Shown: positions 1 through 10,120 of the stretch, one piece after another | Position numbering within the stretch: the first letter of the stretch is position 1 | Layout of the letters: every line of letters begins with the position of its first letter | Assembly: GCA_007644065.1 (NCBI GenBank) | Contig: VJWN01000009.1 | Coordinates: forward strand, 1,550,001-1,614,000 | Length of the DNA stretch: 64,000 bases | Reading direction: 5' to 3' | Source: Margaritispora aquatica | Taxonomy: Eukaryota; Ascomycota; Leotiomycetes; Helotiales; Discinellaceae | Translations under genes and position numbers: made by a program | The notes under the pieces: model-generated | The model's input: only the letters and a program-made list of their open reading frames with translations | The model's database searches: none | What the model was told of the DNA's origin: nothing

Positions 1-1962
1 CTAGCGATTGTCTATGTGAGTTTGTAGGATGGTTGAAATAGCCCAGAAATTAATGGATTCCGGAGACAACGAACTATTGATGTGTCGAAGCACGTCGAAG
101 GGATATTTCCAAGAGGTGTGTCGACCTATTCCCAAATTGTTAGCATTTTCCTCTCCATCTAAAAAATCCTAGGCATTAAATTGCTCCAAATTGCGAATCA
201 AGCTAATGCATGGCTCGTATCTTAAAGAGGGAGGGAAATCCTCAAGAGTCGAGACTGGCGTCGCGATAGCTCTCAAACCAATACGCGAGAACTTGTATTC
301 TGCCAATGATTTTCTGTATTTGGGTTTTGCAAGGCGCGATATCGCAGTATATAGATACCAGGAAGGGCGAAATGAAGGACCTACCAATCTGAAATGCCTG
401 ATCGTTCTGCGCTGATGAGAGAAGCAGAGAGGCTGAAATAGGTCTGCGTTTTCAAGTCAATTCAATATCAATGGTTATTTTGCGCATCGTTGGCCTAGGT
501 ATATGCTCGCACAGAAAGAATGGGAGATGAAATAGGAGTTGAGAACTTAGAAGAGGAAGAGGAAAGCCAACTTACAGATATTGATTTGCTTTCCTCTTAG
601 ATCGAGGAAGCCCTTTCGATCTTGTTGTTGTAGCTTTAGTGTTGAGATGCGGTTGTTCAAGGTAATGGTGGATGAATTTTGGAGTGTTGAATGAGTTGGT
701 TTGTTGTAAAGTTTGGAGATCTGTGTGGCAAGATTGCCTTTTGAAGACTGTGATTGTGTTGGTTTAGTGTGTATTCAATTTCGTTAAACTCTCGTGTAGG
801 TGGAGGTCTACATTCACTGTATTTATAACCAGCATGACTCAACAAGTAAGACGTCCCTTACTTGCTTTGGTTCTTGCAAACTCATATTAAACAATAATTC
901 ATATATATATACTGGACTTTGTATAGCTCGCTTAATTTCTTCAGTGAGAAGCGAGGGTTGTACTGTATCTTACCTACCCTATCTACTCCTGCCGTCCTCC
1001 TCACTATTGTTCTCGAATCGGTATTTGTGTTTAATTAAGCTGTATATTTATAGATAGTGATAAGATTAGGTGATATAATAATCTAGTTAAATAATAATCG
1101 GAGAGGAATTATTGATGAACAGTGCACATTCTTCTGCCTTTAATTTCCCGATGATTGAGCCTCAACTACGCTCATCAATAGCTTGCCAATGTATAAGAAT
1201 TATCTGATTCAAATTAATTTCGTAAGATCACAAGACGAAATATCATGCGTCTAGAGAAGAGCTTCCACCTTAGATTTCAAGTATAGGAATTGAAAACATT
1301 CGTCGACTTCTAAACCACTGATCGAAAAGGTCGCTATGGACTTAGATTGCTAGATAGGCACTTTAGATCAACTTGAAGATCTGGTCAGATATCAGTTATA
1401 AGGCGTAGGTTTTTCTATGAGAGCAAGCTTTTAGGAAGCTTCTTATTAGTTCCATATCTAAATATCCCATCTATAGTCCTAAAAATTGCGAGAACGAACG
1501 AAATCGTCGTTTTGACGAATGAGCAGATGACTGACTCTGACCAACAATTATCAAACTTCCAATGCAGAACCACGAGCCCTCCATGTACAAAAATCCAGTT
1601 GCCAACAGTTCTACTTTCCTCCAATCACCAACTCAAAATAGACGACTTTGCCTCATTCAGCTCCCTCTGCTCCAAAACCCCGTTCGTCTGTCCCCAACTT
1701 ATCCATCACGATGAAAAATTAACTGCAAGGACCTGTATCAAGAGACCTCCTCGTCTGGTGGTGAATGTTTGATGAACCAGGTACACTCGCTAAGAGGAGG
1801 ACTGCTTAGTAGAATGGATTGAAGTTCTAAGACCCTCATTAATGGTAGAATTATGAACAAATTCTTCTCTTAGATGGCCGTCTTTCATCATCCCACCACT
1901 CCTAACGTCCAAGGTCGACCGACTATTGAACTGGCTTTTTACCTTTACGAGCCAGAAAAATT
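1..1962. other. No intact gene; decayed paralogous locus within
   Basis: No open frame here has both an ATG start and recognisable family residues. The longer frames (for example 191-415 on plus and 1512-1772 on plus) overlap on opposite strands and look like chance. The only structured part is 186-742, a diverged copy of 3509-4106, listed separately. The rest is AT-rich spacer. Confidence 0.5.
186..742 (-). repeat. Copy A of a duplicated, decayed locus (leader, 5' splice site, coding remnant)
   Basis: Read on the minus strand, this block shares with 3509-4106 an initial AAAAGGCAAT, a similar leader around CTCCAAACTT and ACAACAAAC, and a splice donor followed by the same bases (GTAAGTTGGC, donor at 571-575). 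It also shares a downstream stretch with similar spacing (ACAGAAAA, then GAGCCATGCA). A minus-strand frame stays open over 169-387 but has no ATG start, so it is probably a remnant. Both copies read in the same direction and flank the transposon-split gene. The original function is not recognisable. Confidence 0.45.
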
Positions 1963-2637
1963 TCATATCCATGATTCTCCTTTCTCGTAAAGGTCATCAA
2001 ATGACACATCAGGAAGGGTGAGGCCATTCTCGGGAAATGGAGCGGCTTTGGCACGCATGCCACGATTCTTAGAGGCTGAATGTTCGTTATCGGCATGACT
2101 GGTGGGAGCTGAATTCCTTTCGTGGCGCCTGGGAGATGAAAGAGATGAAGATGTATAATTGAGACTGTCTTCATCGTAGGCAATGCTTCGAGAATTATCT
2201 CCAATGTGGTTATGGTCGTTATCAGCTCCTTGCTCATCTTTTACATCCGTGATGAAGGTTGAGTATCTTCGCTTCTGTGGTGTCACAGGAGTCGAGTCCT
2301 GGTTTGCGATTTGAGAAGAATTGCTACGAGACTGCCTAGCGCCGCCGACTTGCTGAAAATGGTTTGAACGAGACTATAAAGCTGATAAATGAGTTGGTGC
2401 TGCTACTGGAGCCCCAGTCGGTACATAACTGACTTGCTCATCTGCTTCGCCTCGGTCAGTGGCTCGTATTCCGTGTTTCCGATACCAATATTGGTAAAAC
2501 ATGTGTGCTGAGTAGGTTCTCCGTGGCTCGGGGTAGAGGCGAGCCATAGCCTGTTGCATGGTCTCTGCAGCGTTGTCTGGATTAAGCCACTTGCTTTCTG
2601 CGCTCCGGAGGGGGACAATATTCTTGATGAAATATTG

Positions 2638-2736
2638 GGGTACGATTAAAATGGCAACTGTATAGCATAACTCGCATAACTCTCCCGCTTTATAATCCAG
2701 CCACGACCTACACTAGCTATACCCAATTAAGAATAG
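2638..2736 (+). repeat. Left terminal inverted repeat of the MITE
   Basis: The 99 bp pair with 3195-3293 in inverted orientation, with about four mismatches (all transitions where I compared them). The arm contains GCATAACTCGCATAACTC, a short internal direct repeat that may be a transposase-binding site. Confidence 0.93.
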
Positions 2737-3194
2737 CCTTAAAATAGTATCACATGCTTTATACGTAGTAAACTCCTACGTGATCTTCGAATTTAAGAAC
2801 TATATAGGTAGGTATTTAACGCTATAAAAGTTAATAATTCGTTTCGTCGTACTAGCTCGCTATAAAGAGCTACTAGTAAGAGGTATATCACGTGATCGTT
2901 TATATCAATAGATACGTACATTAGTGATATTGGTAGGACGTGGTTAGATAGTATCACGTGATATTTAGACTGTATAAAAATTGTTGAATAAAAGCTAAAA
3001 TAACTTAAACGATATACCTAAAGCTCGTGGTTCTAAGGTAATTAGGACTAACTTTATTATAGTATATTACGTACTAGTTATAATATAGACGTAATTAAGC
3101 TAGTAAATGTTTTTTTTATTTTTATTAAGGTAAACCTGCCTTAGGTATCAAGTATAGAGCGGGGGTTGTATAGATGACTGGACTCGGGCCTAGA

Positions 3195-3293
3195 CTATTC
3201 CTAATTGAGTATAGCTAGTGTGGGTCGTGGCTGGATTATGAAGCGGGAGAGTTATGCGAGTTATGCTATACAGTTGCCATTTTAATCGTACCC
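3195..3293 (-). repeat. Right terminal inverted repeat of the MITE
   Basis: Inverted partner of 2638-2736. It ends TTTTAATCGTACCC directly before the second copy of the target duplication at 3294-3301. Confidence 0.93.
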
Positions 3294-3508
3294 AAATATT
3301 GTCGCTCAGCCTCGGTCCATTGCTTAGGCATTTTGTCGTCGGATTTGTTTTGGAGCTAAATGTTGGAGAGAAGTGTTGAATCTGTTTAGGAGACAGTGTC
3401 TTTTCTCAAGCAGATAAATTCGAAGCAGATTAGAGGATGGTATTCTTGAACTATTCTTATATTGTTAGCTTCCTTCTGTGCAAATAATGGACTGTAAACA
3501 TGTGATTC

Positions 3509-4106
3509 TTCGAGACTGTGAGTCAGGCTGTGCATGGCTCATCTCTAAGAGAAGAATGTGGATGACCATGGTGATGGATATAGGAGCTTGCTCCAAATGT
3601 GATCAACTGGTGACAATCCTGATAAGAACGCATGAGAAGCTCTACTCAAGCCATAATTTTCTGTTTCTAGCTCTCGATGTACGAGATCGATATTCGTAGG
3701 ACAGGGAGGATGAGATGCGAAATGGGGACGTACTGGTCTATGCTGGAAGGACTGTCGTCAGGTTTAGAAGGCGCATTAGACTTCAACAAAGCCTACATCT
3801 TTTGGTCAGCTAAACTCCATGCGTTGATATGGACAACTTAGAAAGTTTTTTCTCGCGTTTTTGGGCTGAGTGGATGTGCTCTGAGCAAAGATAGCAAATG
3901 AAAACGCATTGAGAACTAGGAGGAGCCAACTTACAGCTCTTGGTCTCCTTTCTCTTCGAACGGCGGAGGCTTTGTAGATATTGTTCTAAAGGATATCGGT
4001 GGTGAAAGATTGTTGATTAGACCAATGGTAGCTGAAAGAAGGTGTTTGTCGAATAGATCTGTTTGTTGTAGAAGTTTGGAGCTCTGGTAGGTAAGAATTG
4101 CCTTTT
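3509..4106 (-). repeat. Copy B of the duplicated, decayed locus
   Basis: Paralogous to 186-742 (see that entry). This copy keeps a TATA-like CTATAAAAGG immediately upstream of the shared leader on the minus strand and a donor GTAAGTTGGC at 3930-3934. The part matching the open frame of copy A is interrupted by stops here, so this copy looks more degraded. An upstream minus frame at 4017-4217 has an ATG but lies across the promoter-like sequence and is not convincing as a gene. Confidence 0.45.
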
Positions 4107-4125
4107 ATAGAACTCGATGCGGCAA

Positions 4126-4850
4126 CGGCGGCGGTGATGGTGATTAATGCGGTTGTAGCAACTGAACATATGACCATGATATTGACCAAATGAATGTGGG
4201 TTGTGAATAACACTCATCTAAGCCACACTGAGGTGAGTTCGAGCTCGCTTCATCAGGGGCGCGGCAATGAAAACAGCTTTTGGTATCTGGATATCGCGCC
4301 CTTATACATAGAATATGTGTTCGTCCGTTAAACTTGAAGAATTCCTTCTAGCCATTGTGTTATATATATATATATATTCACAGTATGAATATGGTTTGAT
4401 TGCATGGCCTCGCTTAGCTCGGCATACAATGCCAGATTGGAATTCATACTCAAACACATTTTCCCTAAGAGAACATATACGAAGTATCACATCCTAAGAA
4501 TAAAAAACATACAAAACATAACTTTAAGCCATTTGAACAATGAAATTCCTACAGCAATTAAGTCTATGATGTTGAAGTTCAAGGACAGGAGCAATGACAA
4601 GCAGTTCGTAATAGCAGATGAAAGAATTTATTGACCAATCGGAGAACATCAAGTTTAAAGAACTAAAATAGAGATTACAATCGGTGTTCTCTTTTGCTGC
4701 ACTTGCATATTTTGGAGAACCGCTTAAAATAAGCTTGAGGTAACATCTCCACAGCTTGTTCAAAGACACCGTCTTATGTCGACTAGTCAAGCGACATTCA
4801 TGAATCTTGATTGCTGATGAAATCAAACTTTCTTGAGGCTATGAGCAATT
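4126..4850. other. Spacer; (TA)n tract, no gene seen
   Basis: AT-rich spacer containing a run of about nine TA dinucleotides at 4360-4377 and one copy of TCGCTTAGCTC at 4410-4420, a motif that recurs in other spacers of this window. Opposite-strand frames at 4302-4634 overlap one another and show no family signature. Confidence 0.5.
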
Positions 4851-5873
4851 CTATAACGTCTTCATGATCTCACTCACAGCCTTTGCAGCATACCGTTTTC
4901 TCTCTGCATCAGGCATATCAGCACCTAGGTCTATGACTGTCAGCTGGGCACATTACAAACGGCCATGGTCACTCACCTCTGACAGCTTGCATTTTGAGCA
5001 TCATGGCTTGCAACTTTTCAACCTCCTCATCATGCTCAACTTCATCTCTATCAATCTCACCACCGCTGATTGTGCCACCATAGATTGCTTGCTTCATGCC
5101 TTTCATCTCATCCTCTAGCTCATCTCGATCAATGCCAAAACCAAGACTTCCTTCTGCATCACTATCCATTTCATTCTCAAAATCTTCTAGATCAGCAGCG
5201 GCTTCAAGATCATCACCTTCCCAGTCATTCGCCTCGAGAGCTTCCTTCAATCTTTCAATACCCATCGGTTCTACCAAATCAGATACAACACTTAAGCGTG
5301 AGGGTGGTAAACTCACCCGAATACTCATTCCTACCCTTGCTCTCAAAGTCCACAAACTCGAAACCACACTCCTGGCAGAACTCCTCCCACTCATCGAAGC
5401 TCTTCGCCAGATGTGGTGTTACGGACTGTGGCATCGCAACAGCCAGGCATACGCCATCCCAAGACAAACCACAACCTTCCTTTACAACCTCAGCTACATT
5501 CTCCAGTAGTTTCTTTACATCTTGCAACCCATCCTCACTGACTGGCTTCTTGAAACACACGATGAAGGCACCGAGGACTGTAAGAACTTCGCGAGCTTCC
5601 GGCGCAAGGAAATCAGCTGACCAAGATTCTGGATCTGAGATCTCATCGAGCCAAATTGGGATGGTTGCCGTGTAGTAATTTGTCTTGATGGGCCAGTTGT
5701 GCGTAATTCCCGCGACAGTTCCACCCTCGGAAGATGGCTTCGTGCCTGTTAAAGCTGCATCACTGGTTAGCACTGTCTGCTACTTATCAGAGAATCCTAC
5801 CTTCAAGAAGACTTGATAGACTAGACTCTGGATGGCTTACAGCCAGTATTCGTCTGGGATGTGAAATTTCCAT
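4851..5873 (-). CDS. irc6: Alpha/gamma-adaptin-binding protein p34 (Irc6/AAGAB family)
   Basis: Four exons, 5801-5873, 5317-5754, 4977-5270 and 4851-4924, join to 292 codons plus stop. The introns are 46, 46 and 52 bp. The first has the branch point GCTAAC and acceptor GATGCAG. The N-terminus (MEISHPRRILAVSHPESS) fits the Rossmann-like pseudo-GTPase half of the p34 family. An acidic linker (about residues 190-225) leads to a helical C-terminus with LQAMMLKMQAVRG and ends DAERKRYAAKAVSEIMKTL, the conserved family tail. Known role of the family: a cytosolic assembly chaperone that binds AP-1 and AP-2 adaptor subunits in clathrin traffic; the yeast relative is Irc6. The small last exon is needed to complete the C-terminal motif. 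The next gene, smd3, is on the same strand more than 500 bp upstream and unrelated. Confidence 0.85.
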
Positions 5874-6396
5874 GGTGTTGATTTTCATGTACTGTACTGT
5901 ACTACTTCTCGAAGGTTTGGACCACGAGCATAGTGGCAATGTGATATCACGTGATAAAATAATCTTTTCGGCAGATGGTCAAAAGTGGTATTTCTGAATG
6001 AGCTAGGTAGGCACCTATGAAGATGAAAGATGTCGGATCACAATTCAGATAAATAGACATTACATCAAGGCACCTGAAGAATAATAGGAGCAAAACTTAA
6101 TTTTGGCGAATATGCCACACCTCAAAGCACCTCGACCTCTATTGTGATGTCCATCATGTTCCTTCAGTCCCAGCACATCATAAATTCCAGATTATAGACA
6201 CATGCCAGTACAGCGACCAGTGTCCAACAGCTCTTCCTTGTCCAGTCTTCTTGTTGCATGATCTGATATTTGCTCTATTTCAGCATGCTCACGCTCCTAG
6301 CAGAAAGCAGCTGGACAAGCATGCGTGACTGGCTTTTCCCTCAAACGCCAACGTGAAGACTCAAACACTCATTCGTATCGTTCCCTCTCCCACTCT
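5874..6396. other. Intergenic between irc6 and smd3
   Basis: Promoter of irc6 and 3' end of smd3. It contains the perfect palindrome ATCACGTGAT at 5945-5954 about 70 bp upstream of the irc6 ATG; the same 10-mer occurs twice in the MITE. CACGTG is the core of bHLH (E-box) sites. No gene seen. Confidence 0.4.
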
Positions 6397-6987
6397 CTAT
6401 GCTCCCCTTGGTGCACCACGTCCACTCGCCCTAGCCCTGCTGACCGTAGCTCTTCCTCTTGCCAATCCAACACCACGGCCCTTCACGCCTCGACTTCTGA
6501 ACATGGGAGCATTTCTGTGCGTAGTAGTTAGTCTCTTTCCTGCCAATATGCGCCGCTGCTCCATAAGCAAACGGCCTTCCAAGAGCTCCACAAACCTCAG
6601 CATGTCTGGCACGATGAAGAATCGCACATGTGAACCTCGAATGTAGACCTGATCCAAATGACTGACACGGCCGTCGCGCGCAGTGACAGTGATGTCCTTC
6701 AACTGCACGTTCATGTTGTCCTCAGCTAGAATTCGACTATTAGCATTCGTTTGTCCCGCATCGGCTTCATTAAATAGGAAATGGCATACCTTCAATCAGC
6801 TTGCCACGGTAGACCTGACCAGAGGTAATTTCAAGAGTGACGACATGGCCCTGAAAGCGCAGAAGGTCAGCGATACTCCTATAACAGCAATGCTTTTCAG
6901 CAGGCGCAATCAAATGGCGGGGTGAGAAATTGTACGAACCTGCGCCTCGTTCAACAGCTTGATTGGGATACCGATCGTGCTCGTCAT
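6397..6987 (-). CDS. smd3: Small nuclear ribonucleoprotein Sm D3
   Basis: Four exons, 6940-6987, 6790-6850, 6596-6725 and 6397-6514, join to 118 codons plus stop; three introns of 89, 64 and 81 bp. The start MTSTIGIPIKLLNEAQ leads into the Sm1 motif (GHVVTLEITSGQVYRGKLIE, AEDNMN) and the Sm2 motif (YIRGSHVRFFIVPDMLR, NAPMF). The C-terminal tail is rich in RG and GR pairs, as expected of Sm D proteins that receive symmetric arginine methylation. It belongs to the heptameric Sm ring on the U1, U2, U4 and U5 snRNAs in the spliceosome. The gene is divergent from gep4, with 220 bp between the two ATGs. Length and motif order match the family. Confidence 0.96.
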
Positions 6988-7207
6988 GGTTGCTGTAGAT
7001 TATAGTGATATTGCTTGGGTATCTCTGCAAACAGGATTTGGGTTGTAATATGGGGTAATGAGCGTTGTGATTGTTGGCGTGGTTAGATCTCGAAATGTTC
7101 GCGATTGTGGAGTTGAAGCTCTTCGCTAGCGCAGCCTCGTTGACAAGGCAAAATCAACAACCAAACATTTCATAACTACCTAAGCATCACCTAGAAGTGA
7201 GGAGTCA

Positions 7208-8024
7208 ATGGATATGAATGCTTTCAATGTGTCAGCTACATTGAATATCTTTCGCCTTGTCGCGCGACCGAGTTTATGCCTTCCTCATGCTACGGTCTCG
7301 ACTTTCAACCAGTTACCGATACCCTTGAACAAGGCGTTTGAGAAGTATAAGAATGTTGACATCAGGGCAGTAGTTTTGGATAAAGACAATTGTTTTGCTA
7401 CACCTCATTCAAATGAAGTTCATGAACCATATGAGGTAGGCAACTTCTCATCTTAGGTGAAGCCTTTGAGACGAACACTAAGATCTTTATGTTTTAATCC
7501 ATCCCTTTCATTTTCATGTTGATTTCCTCAAACATATCTAACCATTTTCAGGAACACTTCAAGCTTCTCAAAAAAGCCTACCCGGGTCGTAAACTTCTCA
7601 TAGTTTCCAATACCTCGGGAGCCTCATCTATCGATCCTAAAGGCACTCTCGCTGCCGCAGTGGAAAAGTCAACCGGTGTCGTTGTACTTCCCCACAGCAC
7701 CAAGAAACCAGGATGTGGTCAAGAGATTATGGAATACTTCAAGAAGTATCCAGAAACTGGAGTCACTCGACCTGAGCAAATTGCAATCGTTGGAGATAGG
7801 CTCACGACTGATGTGATGATGGCGAACTTGATGGGGAGTTATGCTGTGTGGATCAAGGATGGAGTTGTGCCCGTCGAGGAAACGAGTGTGGTAAGTGGAA
7901 ATCAAAGACAATGGGAGAAGAGGCTAACTCGATGCAGTTTGCGAGACTGGAGCAGAGGTTTGGAAATTTCCTCATGAAAAGGGGTTATGAGGCACCACAT
8001 CCGGCGAGTCCCTTTGAGGGATGA
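7208..8024 (+). CDS. gep4: Mitochondrial phosphatidylglycerophosphatase (Gep4, HAD family)
   Basis: Three exons, 7208-7435, 7552-7890 and 7938-8024, give 217 residues. The introns are 116 bp (branch TCTAAC) and 47 bp (branch GCTAAC). HAD motif I is VVLDKDNC with the two aspartates near residues 58 and 60, motif II is IVSNTSG near 93-99, a conserved KKPG follows near 127, and motif III is GDRLTTDVMM near 157-166. The family dephosphorylates phosphatidylglycerophosphate to phosphatidylglycerol on the matrix face of the inner membrane, a step in cardiolipin synthesis. The N-terminal 40 residues contain few acidic residues and suit mitochondrial targeting. The last exon supplies the tail ending PHPASPFEG; without it the protein would run into intron sequence. 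Confidence 0.94.
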
Positions 8025-9711
8025 TTACAAAAGCCCAGCCTGCTCGGTAGCACTGTAAACTGAAGCGGATCATACTAGGATGAAGAGAAGTCCCGCAGGA
8101 ATGATAATCGAGATGTACGATAGGAAGAGATCATTAGGCTATGAGAGTCTGGATCCAGGTTACGAGTTTAGGTTCTGGTATTGTAAAACATGAAAAGAAG
8201 TATTTAGAGAAATACTTATTACGTTAATCTTTTCTACTAACTTGATGTTTTGCTTCTTAATCAATGTCTATGCTAGCAGGTTTTTCCTTTCCTCTCTTGT
8301 CATTTTTCTTTTTTTCCAAAGCAAGGAATCAAACCGAACTCCACGTGCACAATCTTATCCCATCTCATCCATCGAGATGAATCCAGACGATGGGCGCTTA
8401 GCATGAGTTTTCCTAAAAGATATATCGTCAACTAGTCCTATGCATCAACACACTCAAATACCCCGTGGAACGCAAGGTATTCATAGGAAGAGCTCTAGAC
8501 ATTACAAGCGGTTATCAATGTGCTATTCTTCTGGATTTCATGGAAACTTTCTAGTGGTCAGGACAGTCGCAAAACTACCACCTTTAAAACCTCTTCTTTC
8601 TGCAACGACTCAACTTGACAACTCTGCAACTTTCCAATTAGATATCAACACTTCAAAATACCATTTACAACCAAGCTCGTACTCAAATAAGATCAAGAGT
8701 TGTAGATGTCATAGCTTTTGTACACAACAAAGCTGAAGAAACTACAGACTAAGATGAAAAGGTCTCGCTTCGTTACAGCAAGAAGTATATTTGACAAGTG
8801 TCAGTATATTGACAGCAGCAAACTTATCTCAATTTCATTATACTCCCCGTCAAGCAAAGTTCCACCTCAAATTTCTTGCTAGCTGTTTAATTAAGGATTG
8901 TATTGAAGTCAAAACTAGGACAACTCATCTGCTCAAGCGAAGTAGATCTTCCATACTGAAGCTTGATTTCGTCAATCTAGCACTTCGATGAGACTTAGAG
9001 AGCTTGAAGTGCTGTATTTATATGTGTTACAAGCCTGGCTTAAGACATCAGACATTTTCAGACATGGATTTTCGGCGCATTTGAATGAACTGAGATAGGC
9101 AATGCATATTATCAATTTGTGAAGGCGCTGTAGCTCTTTGTCATATCTCAAGGAGTAGCCAAGCATTCATCTTACGAAGTATAGATACCTCTCCTCGCTT
9201 TGGGGCGATATGCATCTTTTAACATCGGATATCGCAAGGAGACATTTTTTGTAAACTTGCTTTCCAATGATTCAGTTCGACTTGACTGTACAACATCCAT
9301 AGTCCATGCTACATGAGGAGAGTTTCGCACTTCGACCACGCAATTATCTCTGTCTACGAAACTACTTTGCCGAATGTCTCTGTATTTGCTGTTAACGTAA
9401 AATCATCGTACACACCAAGTTGACAACAGACAACCCAAGCTCAATTCAAGCACCTGGCTGGCTCATTATCTTCCCAATGGATACATTACGTCAATCGTAA
9501 ACTGATCTTTCAAAATAAAACCATGTAGTCCTAAAGATAGTGTACTGTGTTCATCGACACACATGTCAATCTCCCAGATACTTCTTTTAGCTGTATGAAG
9601 TTCAACAGACTGCAGTAGCTTGAGTCTTTTATATCTACAATTCTGGGCAAGAGAGGTGCGCTACCCCAAAGATTCATGCGATTTGTTGATTAGGTTTGCA
9701 ATGAATCGTAG

Positions 9712-10120
9712 TCAAGTCATGTGGACTATTAAGTTGGCATATACATACAGGATAGCTTCTCGAATTTTGTAGTCAGCGCAAAAGCCCAAAATTTCCACCA
9801 CTTCAAATCGCTCGGAATCAACGAAACCTTCGTCAAGAGAAATTGTGCAGGTAGCAGGGAAATTTGTATAAGTCCCAAAATTTACGGCCGAGGTTGCCAA
9901 TATGACACCGCCAGGTATCAAACGACCACTGCACCTTTCCACTGTAAGCCGAGCCAACCGACTGGACGAGACTGCAAAAATGACAGCAATTAGGTATTTA
10001 GAGTATGACAACAACATCCACTTTTGGGGGGTCATTGGAAATCCTCGTGTCTCTGCATTGCCGAAACCCTTCATGGTTGCTTTTCGAATTTTTGAAACCC
10101 GAAGAAATGGGTTGATCTCA
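9712..10120 (-). other. Orphan open frame, possible gene remnant
   Basis: An uninterrupted minus-strand frame runs from about 10140, after an in-frame stop, to 9712. It includes an ATG at 10072-10074 (MKGFGNAETRGF). Its composition is protein-like, with a segment LIPGGVILATSAVNFGTY that resembles the glycine-rich turn of many class I methyltransferases. That single resemblance is too weak for a family call. Upstream on the minus strand there is a TATA-like CTATAAAAG, but the first ATG after it is in another frame. It may be an exon of a decayed gene. Confidence 0.2.

Larger units (their letters stand above)
2638..3293. mobile_element. Non-autonomous DNA transposon (MITE), 656 bp, with 8-bp TSD
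   Basis: Terminal inverted repeats of 99 bp start GGGTACGATTAAAATGGC and differ at about four positions. The flanks are direct repeats AAATATTG at 2630-2637 and 3294-3301, an 8-bp target-site duplication. The interior is very AT-rich, full of TA steps, and has no coding frame, so the element depends on a transposase elsewhere. Long TIRs suggest a Mutator-like family, while an 8-bp duplication also fits hAT-like or Kyakuja/Zisupton-like elements. I cannot decide the superfamily. The near-identical arms point to fairly recent insertion. The TA-rich interior fits RIP-type mutation, though that is inference. The element contains two copies of the palindrome ATCACGTGAT. Confidence 0.93.
1963..3331 (-). 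pseudogene. SANT/Myb-like protein gene split by a MITE
   Basis: The ATG is at 3329-3331 and the TGA at 1963-1965. Ignoring 2638-3293 and one copy of the 8-bp target duplication leaves 705 bp, exactly 235 codons, so the insertion lies inside a formerly continuous frame. The N-terminus starts MPKQWTEAERQYF and continues with W- and Y-rich segments (RRTYSAHMFYQYWY), which suggests a SANT/Myb-like helical domain of a kind common in ascomycetes. The C-terminal half is polar and probably disordered. There is also an in-frame TAG at 2374-2376. It could be a second lesion, or it could lie in a 51-bp intron (2374-2424, GTACCG to TATAG) whose donor is weak. Function unknown; probably nuclear if the domain call is right. 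The insertion puts foreign sequence after about 12 codons, so a normal product is unlikely unless the element is spliced out. Confidence 0.7.

Noticed and set aside
2641..3290. Tc1/mariner-type insertion at a TA dinucleotide
   Set aside because: A TA flanks the inner part of each arm, but the inverted repeat continues outward through GGG/CCC, and the longer direct repeat AAATATTG is a better target duplication.
4017..4217. 66-codon minus ATG frame beside copy B
   Set aside because: It runs across a TATA-like box and the duplicated leader, and the matching frame in copy A has no ATG, so it is unlikely to be translated.
5070..5675. 201-codon plus-strand frame over irc6
   Set aside because: It lies opposite well-supported irc6 exons and has low-complexity His/Ser/Pro composition.
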